Assembly: GCF_002043095.1 (NCBI RefSeq)
Contig: NZ_MVOC01000013.1
Location: 1-64,000 of the forward strand
Reading direction: 5' to 3'
Source: Mycobacterium sp. AT1
GTDB lineage: Bacteria > Actinomycetota > Actinomycetes > Mycobacteriales > Mycobacteriaceae
DNA length: 64,000 nucleotides
Shown here: piece after piece, positions 1-8,878 of the stretch
Position numbering within the stretch: the first letter of the stretch is position 1
How the letters are laid out: the number at the start of each line of letters is the position of its first letter
The notes under the pieces: generated by a model
Seen by the model: only the letters and a program-made list of their open reading frames with translations
What the model was told of the DNA's origin: nothing
The model's database searches: none
Position numbers and translations under genes: made by a program

Positions 1-491
1 CCCCGGCCGCCGTGCCCGCCGCCGCAACCGTCCCCAGCCCGGACGGCGCCGCTCCGGCACCGGCGCCCAACTTCGGGCCGGACGCGCCGACCACACAGGA
101 CTTCATGTACCCGTCGATCGGCAACGGCTGCGGGTCCGACGGCGGCAACGTGCTGGCTGCGGCGATCTCCGTCGCCGGCCCTGCGTCGATCCCCAAGCCG
201 GGACCCGCCGCCGGCCAGACGGCCTACGTGTTCACCGCGATGGGCACGCCGGGACCGGCCCCCGTGCAGAAGCTGCCGCTGAACGTCACCTGGGTCAACC
301 TGACCAGCGGCAAGTCGGGAACGGTCACGCTCAAGCCGCAGGCCGACATCAACCCGGCGGGGCCGACGACGCTCACCGCGATCGCCGACACCGGCTCGGG
401 CAGCATCATGTCGACGATCTTCGGACAGGTCACCACGACCGAGAAGCAGTGCCAGTTCATGCCGACGATCGGTTCGACCGTCGTCCCGTGA
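1..491 (+). CDS. Secreted/cell-wall hypothetical protein, C-terminal part (5' end cut by window)
   Basis: The reading frame is open from the window edge to the TGA at 489-491, so the GTG at position 12 may be internal and the true start may lie outside. The visible 159 residues are Ala/Pro-rich at the front, then form a compact beta-rich segment with two cysteines (C40 and C147 counted from the GTG) that could form a disulfide. This composition is typical of exported mycobacterial proteins, but the signal peptide, if any, is not in the window. I do not recognise a named family. It ends just before a strong hairpin. Confidence 0.6.
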   Translation, partial: PAAVPAAATVPSPDGAAPAPAPNFGPDAPTTQDFMYPSIGNGCGSDGGNVLAAAISVAGPASIPKPGPAAGQTAYVFTAMGTPGPAPVQKLPLNVTWVNLTSGKSGTVTLKPQADINPAGPTTLTAIADTGSGSIMSTIFGQVTTTEKQCQFMPTIGSTVVP

Positions 492-500
492 TCTCCCCCT

Positions 501-553
501 AGACAGCACTGGCTGCCGTCGCGCCTCGGCGTCGACGACAGCCAGTGCTGTCT
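501..553. terminator. Bidirectional hairpin terminator
   Basis: A perfect 15-bp inverted repeat (501-515 with 539-553, arm AGACAGCACTGGCTG) encloses a 23-nt loop that contains a further 4-bp pairing (518-521 with 533-536). It sits between the convergent gene ending at 491 and the DUF1059 gene ending at 565. There is no long T tract on either side, as is usual in mycobacteria. Confidence 0.75.
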
Positions 554-564
554 TGGCAGCTGGG

Positions 565-714
565 TCAGTAGGCCATGAAGAGGATCATCTCGCGGTCGTA
601 CTCCCTGCCGGGGTGTGCCTCGGAGAGATGCGACTGAGCCTTCTCGACGAGGTCGTCCTCGTCAGTGCCGACAATGGCTTCGCCGCAGGGACAGCTCAAG
701 TGTGTTTTCGCCAT
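565..714 (-). CDS. DUF1059 family small protein
   Basis: A 49-residue protein beginning MAKTHLSCPCGEAIVGTDED and ending MILFMAY. The CxCG motif near the N terminus, the segment DLVEKAQSHLSEAHPG and the short length match the DUF1059 family of small, possibly metal-binding proteins of unknown function. Its ATG at 712-714 lies 3 bp downstream of the stop codon of the HhH-GPD gene (718-1302), so the two are almost certainly co-transcribed. It is easily missed because of its size. Confidence 0.8.
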   Translation of the reverse strand: MAKTHLSCPCGEAIVGTDEDDLVEKAQSHLSEAHPGREYDREMILFMAY

Positions 715-717
715 GCC

Positions 718-1302
718 TCACGATCCCACAGCCCCGGCCTTCGCCGCCGCCTTGGCGGCCTTCTTGTACGAGCGCACCTTCTCCAGCGAGCCCTGGTCGA
801 CGACGTCGGCCACCGACATGTGCGACCCCTCGGTGCCGTAGTCGCCGGCCGCCGCACGCCAACCCTCCGGGGTCACGCCGTACTGCTTGCCGAGCAGCGC
901 CAGGAAGATCTTGGCCTTCTGCTCACCGAAGCCGGGCAGCGCCTTCAGCCGGCGCAACACCTCGGCGCCGTCGGGGTCACCCGCCGTCCACAGCGCCACG
1001 ACGTCACCGTCGTACTCGTCGACTATCGCCTGCGCCAACGTCTGCAGCCGCTTGGCCATCGAGCCCGGAAACCTGTGCACCGCAGGCTTTTCCGAGAACA
1101 GCTTGACGAAGGCATCCGGGTCGTAGTCGGCGATCTCGCGGGCGTCAACGCCACCCATCCGCTCGGCCAGCTTCTGGGGGCCTGCGAACGCGACCTCCAT
1201 CGGGATTTGCTGATCCAGCATCATCCCGACCAGCAACGCAAAGGGATTGGACTCCAGAAGCTCGTCGGCGACGGGATCTTGCACTAGCTGCAGTTTCGCC
1301 AT
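718..1302 (-). CDS. HhH-GPD-type base-excision repair protein
   Basis: A 194-residue protein with a helix-hairpin-helix element at about 121-131 (LPGFGEQKA), the DNA-backbone-binding hairpin of the HhH-GPD glycosylase superfamily. The Lys in that hairpin is present, but the downstream stretch (GKQYGVTPEGW) lacks the usual catalytic Asp context (VDxHVxR). Members of this actinobacterial subgroup are annotated only as HhH-GPD-type repair proteins, and which damaged base is recognised cannot be told from the sequence. It is the first gene of a two-gene unit with the DUF1059 gene. The ATG is at 1300-1302. Confidence 0.8.
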   Translation of the reverse strand: MAKLQLVQDPVADELLESNPFALLVGMMLDQQIPMEVAFAGPQKLAERMGGVDAREIADYDPDAFVKLFSEKPAVHRFPGSMAKRLQTLAQAIVDEYDGDVVALWTAGDPDGAEVLRRLKALPGFGEQKAKIFLALLGKQYGVTPEGWRAAAGDYGTEGSHMSVADVVDQGSLEKVRSYKKAAKAAAKAGAVGS

Positions 1303-1358
1303 GGCGCCAGTCTAAGGTGACGTTCACTCCCGCAGACCGGCCGACCGTGCGAGGTGAC

Positions 1359-2558
1359 ATGCCTGCCGAGATCGCAATCGCCTTGGCGGCAGCGCTGTTC
1401 CTGGCCGTCGTTGCCGCCGTCATCGCGGTACGCACCCGCCGCGTGGTGGCCACCCCCACCGAGCGCGCCGTGCACGCTGCGCTGCACACCGCCTCGCTGG
1501 CGGCGCACGCACTGCGACACGGGCTCGACGAGGATTCGGCCGGTCGCGCCGCGCCGTTCCTCCGGCAGCTCACCGGTGCCGACGCCGTCGTCGTCTACGA
1601 CGCGTCCGGCGAACACCTGGCCCACGATCCGTCCGACATGGCCGACGCCCTCGCCGCGGCCGGGACCGCAGCCAAGGAGGCTCTCGCCGGCCCACGACGC
1701 ATCATGTCGAGCCACCGCGCGGGCGCGATGGTCGCCCAACCACTGCTGACCGACGACGGCGACGCCCTCGGCGTCCTGGTCGCGGTGACGTCGCGTCAGC
1801 CCGGCCCCGGCATGGTCGGCGCCATCGGCGAGGTGGCCGGCTACGCCGCCAGCCAACTCGAACTCGCCGACCTCGACGCTTCCCGCGCCCGCCTGGACCG
1901 CGCCGAGGTGTTGGCACTGCGCGCCCAGATCAGCCCGCACTTCATCTACAACGCCCTGAACACCATCGCGTCGTTCGTCCGCACCGACCCCGACCGCGCG
2001 AGGGAGCTGATCCTCGAATTCGCCGACTTCACCAGGTACTCGTTCCGCGCAGCGGGCCAATTCACCACCCTGGCCGACGAGCTGCGCAACATCGACCGCT
2101 ACCTGACGCTGGAACGGGCTCGCTTCGGCGAATCGCTCACCGTCAGGCTGCAGGTCGCCCCCGAGATGCTCGCGGTCGTCGTCCCGTTTCTGGCACTGCA
2201 ACCGTTGGTGGAGAACGCCGTCCGGCACGGGCTGGCAGACCGCGGCGGCGGAACCGTCGAGATCCTCGCGCGCGACGACGGGACCGACTGCGTCATCACC
2301 GTCGAGGACGACGGCGTCGGCATGGACCCCGAGGCGTTGCGGTCGGGCCCCGCCGACGCGCTGGCCGACGGAGCGCCGGACGCGAGCGGGCATTCCGCGC
2401 ACGTCGGGTTGACCAATGTCGACCATCGCCTGCGCGCGGCCTTCGGAAACGACTACGGTCTGGTGGTCGAGACGGCCGTGGGCGCGGGTACCAAGGTCCT
2501 CATGCGGGTCCCGAAATTCCGGTCGGGAGTCCGGGCCGGCGGAGGTGCGTTCAGGTGA
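1359..2558 (+). CDS. LytS/YehU-type sensor histidine kinase
   Basis: A 399-residue membrane kinase. One transmembrane helix lies at about residues 5-25, a GAF-like sensory region at 35-165, then the His_kinase (LytS) motif RAQISPHFIYNALN with His194, and an HATPase domain with N box LQPLVENAVRHG (Asn286). I chose the ATG at 1359 over an upstream GTG at 1317 because a GAGGTG ribosome site precedes it and the helix then falls at the N terminus. It overlaps the LytTR regulator by 4 bp (GTGA), so the two form a two-component pair. By analogy with E. coli BtsS/YpdA it may sense a small carboxylate, which fits the symporters downstream. Confidence 0.88.
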   Translation: MPAEIAIALAAALFLAVVAAVIAVRTRRVVATPTERAVHAALHTASLAAHALRHGLDEDSAGRAAPFLRQLTGADAVVVYDASGEHLAHDPSDMADALAAAGTAAKEALAGPRRIMSSHRAGAMVAQPLLTDDGDALGVLVAVTSRQPGPGMVGAIGEVAGYAASQLELADLDASRARLDRAEVLALRAQISPHFIYNALNTIASFVRTDPDRARELILEFADFTRYSFRAAGQFTTLADELRNIDRYLTLERARFGESLTVRLQVAPEMLAVVVPFLALQPLVENAVRHGLADRGGGTVEILARDDGTDCVITVEDDGVGMDPEALRSGPADALADGAPDASGHSAHVGLTNVDHRLRAAFGNDYGLVVETAVGAGTKVLMRVPKFRSGVRAGGGAFR

Positions 2559-3358
2559 AGCCGCTCGTGGTGCTCGCGGTCGACGACGAGGCGCCTGCCC
2601 TCGACGAACTGGCTTACCTGCTCGACGCGCATCCCGACATCTCCGAGGTGCTTCGGGCAGGCGACGCGACTTCGGCGCTGCGCGAACTGAACCGGCGGCC
2701 CATCGACGCGGTGTTCCTCGACGTCAACATGCCCGGCCTCAGCGGGCTGGAACTGGCGGGGGTCCTCGCCAACTACTCCTACCGTCCCGCGGTGGTGTTC
2801 GTGACCGCGCACGACGACAAGGCCGTGGAGGCGTTCGACGTCGGGGCGGTCGACTACCTGCTCAAGCCCATCCGTGAGAGCCGGCTCGACGAAGCCGTCC
2901 GCAGAGTGCTTGCCGTCGCGTCCGAGCCGAGCCGCGCTGCCGACGAAGACGACGACGAACGGGACGACGTCATTCCCGCCGAGCTCGGGGGCATCACCCA
3001 CCTGGTTCCGCGCGACACCATCAGCTGGGTCGAAGCCGAGGGCGACTACGCGCGCCTGCACTCCGAATCGGGCGCCCACCTGGTGCGCATTCCGTTGAGT
3101 ACCCTCGAATCCCGTTGGCGGGAACGAGGTTTCCAGCGAATTCACCGCTCCTATCTGGTGGCGCTTCGGATGGTGACCGGACTGCGGACCAGCGACGGCG
3201 CGGTGCTCGTCCGCCTGCGTTCCAACGGCGCGACGCCCGCGGTGGAACTGCCGGTGAGTCGGCGTCAGGCCCGTGAACTCCGTGATCGTGTCATCCGCGA
3301 ACCGATGCGCAACCTGCGGCCCTTGAGCTCGACCGGGGAATTGCTCGACGATGACTAG
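2555..3358 (+). CDS. LytTR-family response regulator
   Basis: A 267-residue regulator. The receiver domain (about 1-120) has the acidic pair Asp10-Asp11, phospho-acceptor Asp56, Thr84 and Lys104. A LytTR DNA-binding domain follows at about 155-255 (THLVPRDTISWVEAEGDYARLH ... FQRIHRSYLVAL, split here by the middle of the domain). The GTG start overlaps the kinase stop and its own end overlaps the next gene by 8 bp, so one transcript runs from the kinase to the symporter. Known relatives (BtsR, YpdB) activate genes for pyruvate or carboxylate transporters, and the symporters here are the obvious targets. Confidence 0.9.
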   Translation: MKPLVVLAVDDEAPALDELAYLLDAHPDISEVLRAGDATSALRELNRRPIDAVFLDVNMPGLSGLELAGVLANYSYRPAVVFVTAHDDKAVEAFDVGAVDYLLKPIRESRLDEAVRRVLAVASEPSRAADEDDDERDDVIPAELGGITHLVPRDTISWVEAEGDYARLHSESGAHLVRIPLSTLESRWRERGFQRIHRSYLVALRMVTGLRTSDGAVLVRLRSNGATPAVELPVSRRQARELRDRVIREPMRNLRPLSSTGELLDDD

Positions 3359-3722
3359 CCCACGCCCACAACGCGAACGCGTGATCCTGGCCAACCGGCG
3401 TGGCGCCAGGGTCATCCGCACGCGGGTCGAAGTGCAGGAACAAACCCGCGTCGGTGACGCGTTGGTCCGCGGTCTGGTGCGGGCCCAACTCGGGTTGGCG
3501 TTGCGCCTTGCCGCCGTGGCCGTCTGCGCGGTCGCGTTGATCCCCCTGCTGCTTGGGCTCTTTCCCCAAGTCGACGACGTTCACATCGCCGGCATCCGGC
3601 TGAACTGGCTCATCCTCGCCGCCCTCGTCTATCCGGTGCTCTACGGCGTCGGGCGGCTCTACGTCCGGCTGGCCGAACAGGGTGAGCGGGACTTCGTCCG
3701 CGTGGTCGACGGCGAACCATGA
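3351..3722 (+). CDS. Small two-helix membrane protein, probable symporter partner
   Basis: A 123-residue protein with a basic N-terminal cytosolic stretch and two hydrophobic helices (about 50-70 and 82-102). Its ATG overlaps the LytTR gene and its end overlaps the symporter at 3719 (ATGA), which mirrors the layout of the DUF485-symporter pair at 5633-7599. The sequence is not clearly DUF485, so I call it a probable accessory subunit by position and topology only. Confidence 0.65.
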   Translation: MTSPRPQRERVILANRRGARVIRTRVEVQEQTRVGDALVRGLVRAQLGLALRLAAVAVCAVALIPLLLGLFPQVDDVHIAGIRLNWLILAALVYPVLYGVGRLYVRLAEQGERDFVRVVDGEP

Positions 3723-5455
3723 CGGGTGCACCGCTCACGGCAGCGGCCCTGCTCGCCGCGGCGTTGGCCACCGTCGGCATCGGCTTCTACGGAATTCGAT
3801 TGTCCCGCACAACGTCGGACTTCCTGGTGGCCTCACGCAGCATCGGACCGCAGTGGAATGCCGCCGCCATCTCCGGTGAATACCTCTCGGCTGCCTCGTT
3901 TCTCGGTGTCGCGGGACTGATCGCCAAGTACGGCGCCGACGCGCTGTGGTACCCGGTCGGGTTCACCGCCGGCTACCTCGGCCTCCTGCTCTTCGTCGCC
4001 GCCCCCCTGCGCCGCTCGGGCGCCTACACCGTGCCCGACTTCGCCGAGTTCCGACTGGGTTCGGCGCGACTGCGCAAGGTGGCGATGCTCGTCGTGGTCG
4101 TCATCTGCACCTTCTACCTCGTCCCCCAGTACCAGGGCGCCGGGCTGGCACTCAAAACCCTTCTCGGCCTTCCGGTGTGGGTGGGACCGGTGGCCGTTGG
4201 CGCCATCGTCGTCGTCAACGTCGTCGGCGGCGGCATGCGTTCCATCACGTTCGTGCAGGCGTTCCAGTACTGGTTGAAGCTCACGGCGATCGCCGTTCCC
4301 GCGCTGGCGCTTCTCGCCCTCTTCCTGAGCGACACCACGAAGTTGGACGGGCCGTTGCCGCCCGTCATCCAGCACCAGACGACGGTCACCGTCGAAACCG
4401 ACGTCGTCGTCCAGGTCGCCGAGCCTGCGGGCATCACCGTGACCGGCGACGTCGACGGCACCCGCATGGACGGCGCGGCGTTCCCCGCACCCGGTCAGTA
4501 CACGTTGGCCCACGGGAGCACGCTGACCCTGGCCGCGGGTTCGGCGACACCGGTGGTCGCTGGCGCACCCAGCTCGGGCGACGACTGGCTCGCCTCAGGC
4601 CGCGGACTTGGTGGCGGTCATCCTCTCTATCAAGTCATTTCGATCATCATCGCCACCTTCCTCGGCACGATGGGACTGCCCCACGTGCTGGTGCGCTTCT
4701 ACACCAACCCCGACGGCACGGCAGCCAGACGAACGGCGTTGGCGGTGATCGCCCTGCTGTCGCTGTTCTACCTCTTTCCGACCCTGCTGGGGGTGTTTGC
4801 GAGGCAGTTCGTGCCGCAATTGCTCATCACGGGCACCGCGGACGCGGCCGTGCTGTTGCTTCCCAGCGCGGCGATCGGGGGTGGGGCAGGTGCGGTATTG
4901 GCAGCCCTCGTCGCCGCCGGCGCCATCGCGGCGTTCCTCGCCACCTCGTCCGGCCTTCTCGTCAGCATTGCGGGCGCACTGTCGACCGACGTGCTGCGCG
5001 GCCGCGTGCGCGACTTCCGCGTCGCCGCGGTCGTCGGTGGCATGGTGCCCATCCCGCTGGCGCTACTGGCGTCGTCGCTGGAACTGTCGCGCAGCGTCGG
5101 CCTCGTCTTCGCGGTGGCCGCGTCCACGCTGTGCCCGTTACTGGTGCTTGGCATTTGGTGGCGTGGGCTGACCAGCGTCGGTGCCGCTTGCGGTCTGGTG
5201 GTCGGCGGCCTCGCCTCGGGAGCGGCGACGACGCTGGCCGTCGTCGGCAGTGTCGACGACCCGTTGCTCGGCGGGTGGCCCGCCGTCGTCGTCGGCTATC
5301 CCGCCGCGGTGACCGTTCCGCTGGCATTCCTGACGATGGTGGTGGTCAGCCTGCTGACTTCGGCGTCGCGACCGCCGGACGTCGCCAGGATCTTCGCCCG
5401 CATGCACGTCCCAGAGCGGCTGGGCATGGGAGTGGAGCGACTCCCACGAGAATGA
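3719..5455 (+). CDS. Sodium:solute symporter (SSS family, acetate/carboxylate type)
   Basis: A 578-residue polytopic transporter with the SSS signature segments, including SISGEYLSAASFLGVAGL near residue 50 (written AAISGEYLSAASFLGVAG in the protein) and the conserved GTMGLPHVLVRFYTN region. It resembles cation/acetate symporter ActP. Unlike the second copy at 5971, it carries an insertion of roughly 95 residues (about 205-300) rich in Thr, Val and Gly between membrane helices, predicted to lie outside the membrane. The substrate is not known; acetate, pyruvate or a similar short carboxylate is likely given the LytS/LytTR pair. It is the last gene of the overlapping four-gene unit. Confidence 0.87.
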   Translation: MTGAPLTAAALLAAALATVGIGFYGIRLSRTTSDFLVASRSIGPQWNAAAISGEYLSAASFLGVAGLIAKYGADALWYPVGFTAGYLGLLLFVAAPLRRSGAYTVPDFAEFRLGSARLRKVAMLVVVVICTFYLVPQYQGAGLALKTLLGLPVWVGPVAVGAIVVVNVVGGGMRSITFVQAFQYWLKLTAIAVPALALLALFLSDTTKLDGPLPPVIQHQTTVTVETDVVVQVAEPAGITVTGDVDGTRMDGAAFPAPGQYTLAHGSTLTLAAGSATPVVAGAPSSGDDWLASGRGLGGGHPLYQVISIIIATFLGTMGLPHVLVRFYTNPDGTAARRTALAVIALLSLFYLFPTLLGVFARQFVPQLLITGTADAAVLLLPSAAIGGGAGAVLAALVAAGAIAAFLATSSGLLVSIAGALSTDVLRGRVRDFRVAAVVGGMVPIPLALLASSLELSRSVGLVFAVAASTLCPLLVLGIWWRGLTSVGAACGLVVGGLASGAATTLAVVGSVDDPLLGGWPAVVVGYPAAVTVPLAFLTMVVVSLLTSASRPPDVARIFARMHVPERLGMGVERLPRE

Positions 5456-5632
5456 GGCTTGAACACTTCCCGTCGCTTCGCTCTGCCCTCCGAACCGTTC
5501 GTCGTAGTCGGCCGACCGCTCACCGCACGTCGCCCCGGCTTTGGCGTCCCATCCTGCAAAGGTGCTGAGAATGTGACGTGAGTCTCAATAGGCTAGCCAC
5601 GAGACCTCACTTCCAGCGTCAGGAGCACCGCG

Positions 5633-5974
5633 GTGGCGACCACCGATAGGCAGCCGGTCAACACGGCTCAACAGTTCGTTGACATGCAGGCCAGCCCAGA
5701 GTTTCAAGAGTTACGAACACGGCTGCGCCGCTTCGTCTTTCCGATGACGGCGTTCTTCCTCATCTGGTACGCCACCTACGTTCTGCTCGGGGCCTTCGCC
5801 ACTGACTTCATGGCGACCCCGGTATTCGGCAACGTCAACGTTGGCCTGCTCATCGGGCTCGGGCAGTTCCTCACCACGTTCCTCATCACCGGGATCTACG
5901 TCCGGTTCGCCAACCGGGAACTCGATCCCCGGGCAGCGGCGATCCGCGCCGAGATGGCGGGTACCGAGCGATGA
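5633..5974 (+). CDS. DUF485 membrane protein (YjcH-like)
   Basis: A 113-residue protein with two transmembrane helices (about 38-58 and 72-92) and the DUF485 pattern SPEFQELRTRLRRFVFPMT ... FLIWYATYVLL. DUF485 proteins are routinely encoded directly before ActP-type symporters and are thought to assist them. The GTG start has an AGGAG site about 10 bp upstream. The end overlaps the symporter by 4 bp (ATGA). The 177 bp upstream (5456-5632) hold no gene. Confidence 0.87.
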   Translation: MATTDRQPVNTAQQFVDMQASPEFQELRTRLRRFVFPMTAFFLIWYATYVLLGAFATDFMATPVFGNVNVGLLIGLGQFLTTFLITGIYVRFANRELDPRAAAIRAEMAGTER

Positions 5975-7599
5975 CACTCCTGGCAGCCACCGAGGCCGTC
6001 GGCAACCCGGCGGCCAACATCGGCATCTTCGCACTGTTCGTCGTCATCACGATGATCGTGGTGATCCGCGCCAGCAAGAAGAACGCGACCGCCGACGAAT
6101 TCTTCACCGGTGGCCGGGGTTTCAGCGGCCCCCAGAACGGCATCGCCATCGCCGGCGATTACCTGTCCGCGGCCAGCTTCCTCGGCATCGCGGGCGCCAT
6201 CGCCGTCTACGGCTACGACGGTTTCCTGTATTCGATCGGCTTCCTGGTCGCATGGCTCGTCGCCCTGCTGCTGGTGGCCGAATTGATGCGCAACACAGGA
6301 CGATTCACCATGGCCGACGTGCTGAGCTTCCGGCTCAGCCAACGCCCGGTACGGATGGCCGCGGCCACGTCGACCTTGACGGTGTCGCTGTTCTACCTGC
6401 TCGCGCAGATGGCCGGCGCCGGTGGCCTGGTGGCACTGCTGCTCAACGTGCAGAGCAGGAGCGGACAGTCCATCGTCATCGCCGTCGTCGGCCTGCTGAT
6501 GATCGTCTACGTTCTCGTCGGCGGCATGAAGGGCACCACCTGGGTGCAGATCATCAAGGCGGTGCTGCTGATCGCCGGGGCCGGTGCGATGACGGCGATC
6601 GTGTTGGTCAAGTTCGGGCTCAACTTCTCGGAGATCCTCGGCTCGGCTCAGCAGGCGATCTCGAGCGCCACCACCGCGGGCGTGGCCAACCGCGACGTCT
6701 TGGCGCCCGGCGCCCAGTACGGCGGGTCGTTCACCTCGCAGATCAACTTCATCTCGCTGGCCATCGCCCTCGTTCTCGGCACTGCGGGTCTGCCCCACGT
6801 GCTGATGCGCTTCTACACCGTGCCAACGGCCAAGGAAGCCCGCCGGTCGGTGGTGTGGGCGATCGCGCTGATCGGTGCGTTCTACCTCTTCACCCTGGTG
6901 CTCGGGTACGGCGCCGCCGCACTGGTCGGGCCCGACCGCATCCTCGCCGCGGCGGGCGGGGTCAACTCCGCGGCGCCACTGCTGGCGTTCGAACTCGGCG
7001 GCGTGATCCTGCTCGGCGTGATCTCCGCGGTCGCCTTCGCGACGATCCTCGCCGTCGTCGCCGGGCTCACCATCACCGCGTCGGCCTCGTTCGCCCACGA
7101 CATCTACGCCAGCGTCCTGAAGAAGGGTCAGGTGAGCGAGAGCGAGCAGGTCCGGGTCTCCCGCATCACGGCGGTGGTGCTGGGTGTCCTGGCGATCGGG
7201 CTCGGCATCCTGGCCAACGGTCAGAACGTGGCGTTCCTGGTAGCGCTGGCCTTCGCGATCGCCGCGGCGGCCAACCTGCCGACGATCGTCTACTCGCTGT
7301 ACTGGAAGCGGTTCAACACCCGCGGCGCGCTGTGGAGCATGTACGGCGGGCTGATCTCGACGCTCGTCTTGATCGTCTTCTCCCCGGCGGTGTCCGGCGC
7401 CAAGACCGCCATGATCCCCGGCGTGGACTTCGCGTGGTTCCCGCTGGCCAACCCGGGCATCGTGTCGATTCCGCTGGCGTTCGCGCTCGGCATCATCGGC
7501 ACCATGACGTCCAAGGTGCCCGGCGATCCGGTGCTCGACGCGGAGATGGAGGTCCGGTCGCTGACCGGCGTCGGCGCCGAGAAGGCAATCTCACACTAG
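5971..7599 (+). CDS. actP: Cation/acetate symporter, ActP-like
   Basis: A 542-residue SSS-family transporter with about 13 membrane helices. The conserved segments AIAGDYLSAASFLGIAGAIA, GTAGLPHVLMRFYTVP and NGQNVAFLVALAFAIAAAANLP are those of ActP-type acetate permeases. It lacks the external insertion seen in the paralogue at 3719. Paired with the DUF485 gene it is the canonical yjcH-actP arrangement, here without acs nearby. The substrate is inferred from family only. Confidence 0.88.
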   Translation: MTLLAATEAVGNPAANIGIFALFVVITMIVVIRASKKNATADEFFTGGRGFSGPQNGIAIAGDYLSAASFLGIAGAIAVYGYDGFLYSIGFLVAWLVALLLVAELMRNTGRFTMADVLSFRLSQRPVRMAAATSTLTVSLFYLLAQMAGAGGLVALLLNVQSRSGQSIVIAVVGLLMIVYVLVGGMKGTTWVQIIKAVLLIAGAGAMTAIVLVKFGLNFSEILGSAQQAISSATTAGVANRDVLAPGAQYGGSFTSQINFISLAIALVLGTAGLPHVLMRFYTVPTAKEARRSVVWAIALIGAFYLFTLVLGYGAAALVGPDRILAAAGGVNSAAPLLAFELGGVILLGVISAVAFATILAVVAGLTITASASFAHDIYASVLKKGQVSESEQVRVSRITAVVLGVLAIGLGILANGQNVAFLVALAFAIAAAANLPTIVYSLYWKRFNTRGALWSMYGGLISTLVLIVFSPAVSGAKTAMIPGVDFAWFPLANPGIVSIPLAFALGIIGTMTSKVPGDPVLDAEMEVRSLTGVGAEKAISH

Positions 7600-7650
7600 G
7601 CGGGTCGGGGCGCCGGGAAGTCCCGGTGCCCCCGGCGCGTTGACCGCCAC

Positions 7651-8868
7651 GTGCCTACGATCAGCCAAGTGACCGAGCAGCAACCAACGCCCACCCGCCA
7701 GCGGTTCGGGTTCGCCCTGCTCGCATATGCGTTCGCGGCGATCATGCTCGGCACCACCCTGCCGACGCCGATGTATGCGCTCTACTCCGACCGCATGCAC
7801 TTCCAAGTGCTGACGACGACGGTCATCTTCTCCACCTACGCCGTCGGCGTGCTCGCCGCATTGTTGGTGTTCGGCCGCTGGTCCGACGCGCTCGGCAGGC
7901 GCCCGGTGCTGCTCGCGGGCGCCGGGTTCGCCTTGGCTAGCGCCGTGGTGTTCCTGTTCGCCGACGACGTGCCGCTGCTGCTGGTGGGCCGGGTGCTGTC
8001 GGGCTTGTCGGCCGGCATCTTCACCGGGACCGCGACTGCCGCCATCGTCGAGACTGCGCCGCCGCATCAGCGCGACCGCGCGACGGCCATCGCGACCGTG
8101 GCCAACATCGGTGGCCTTGGCGCCGGGCCGTTGGTGGCCGGGGTGCTGGTGCAGTACGCCCCCGCCCCGCTACAGCTGTCCTTCTGGGTGCACATCGTGT
8201 TGGTGCTCCTCGGCGTCGGCGCTGTGCTGATGGCCCCCGAAACGTCGTCGCGCACCGGAACACTTGGTCTGCAACGACTCTCGGTGCCGGCCGAGATGCG
8301 ACCCGTGTTCCTGACCGCGGCGACGGCGGCGTTCGCCGGGTTCTCCGTCACGGGCCTGTTCATGGCGGTGGTGCCGACGTTCGTACGATCGGTCATCGGC
8401 ATCGAGAACCACGCCGTCGCCGGGGTGGTGGCGAGCTCGATCTTCGTCGCCTCGGCGATCGCCCAACTGTCGGCGCGTCGCATCCCGCCGCGGCGGGCCG
8501 TCGCGATCGGCTGCGCGATCCTGGTCGTGGGCATGGTGGCACTGGCGATCGCGCTGCACCTGGCGTCGCTGCCGCTGCTGGTCGTCGCCGCCCTGGTGGC
8601 GGGCATCGGGCAGGGCATCAGCTTCAGCCGTGGCCTGGCCGCCGTCGCCGAACTGGCACCCGCCGACCGCCGGGCGGAGGTCAGCTCGACGTACTTCGTG
8701 GTGGCCTACGTGGCGATCTCATTACCGGTGATCGCCGAGGGCTTCGCCTCCCAGCACCTTGGCTTGCGTACCGCCGGGGTCAGCTTCGCGATCGCCACCG
8801 CGGTGCTCGCCGCGATCTGTCTGGTCGCGATCCTGGTGCAGGAACGGCGGATCTCCGCCGGCGTGTGA
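7651..8868 (+). CDS. MFS transporter (drug/metabolite efflux type)
   Basis: A 405-residue, 12-helix major facilitator. The loop 2-3 motif GRWSDALGRRPVLLAG and the motif C-like glycine-rich segment in helix 5 (ANIGGLGAGPLVAGVL) point to a proton-coupled DHA1-type exporter. The start may be the GTG at 7651 or the GTG at 7669, which would remove six residues. It follows the symporter by 51 bp. The substrate cannot be told. Confidence 0.8.
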   Translation: MPTISQVTEQQPTPTRQRFGFALLAYAFAAIMLGTTLPTPMYALYSDRMHFQVLTTTVIFSTYAVGVLAALLVFGRWSDALGRRPVLLAGAGFALASAVVFLFADDVPLLLVGRVLSGLSAGIFTGTATAAIVETAPPHQRDRATAIATVANIGGLGAGPLVAGVLVQYAPAPLQLSFWVHIVLVLLGVGAVLMAPETSSRTGTLGLQRLSVPAEMRPVFLTAATAAFAGFSVTGLFMAVVPTFVRSVIGIENHAVAGVVASSIFVASAIAQLSARRIPPRRAVAIGCAILVVGMVALAIALHLASLPLLVVAALVAGIGQGISFSRGLAAVAELAPADRRAEVSSTYFVVAYVAISLPVIAEGFASQHLGLRTAGVSFAIATAVLAAICLVAILVQERRISAGV

Positions 8869-8878
8869 CGGCGGCGGA

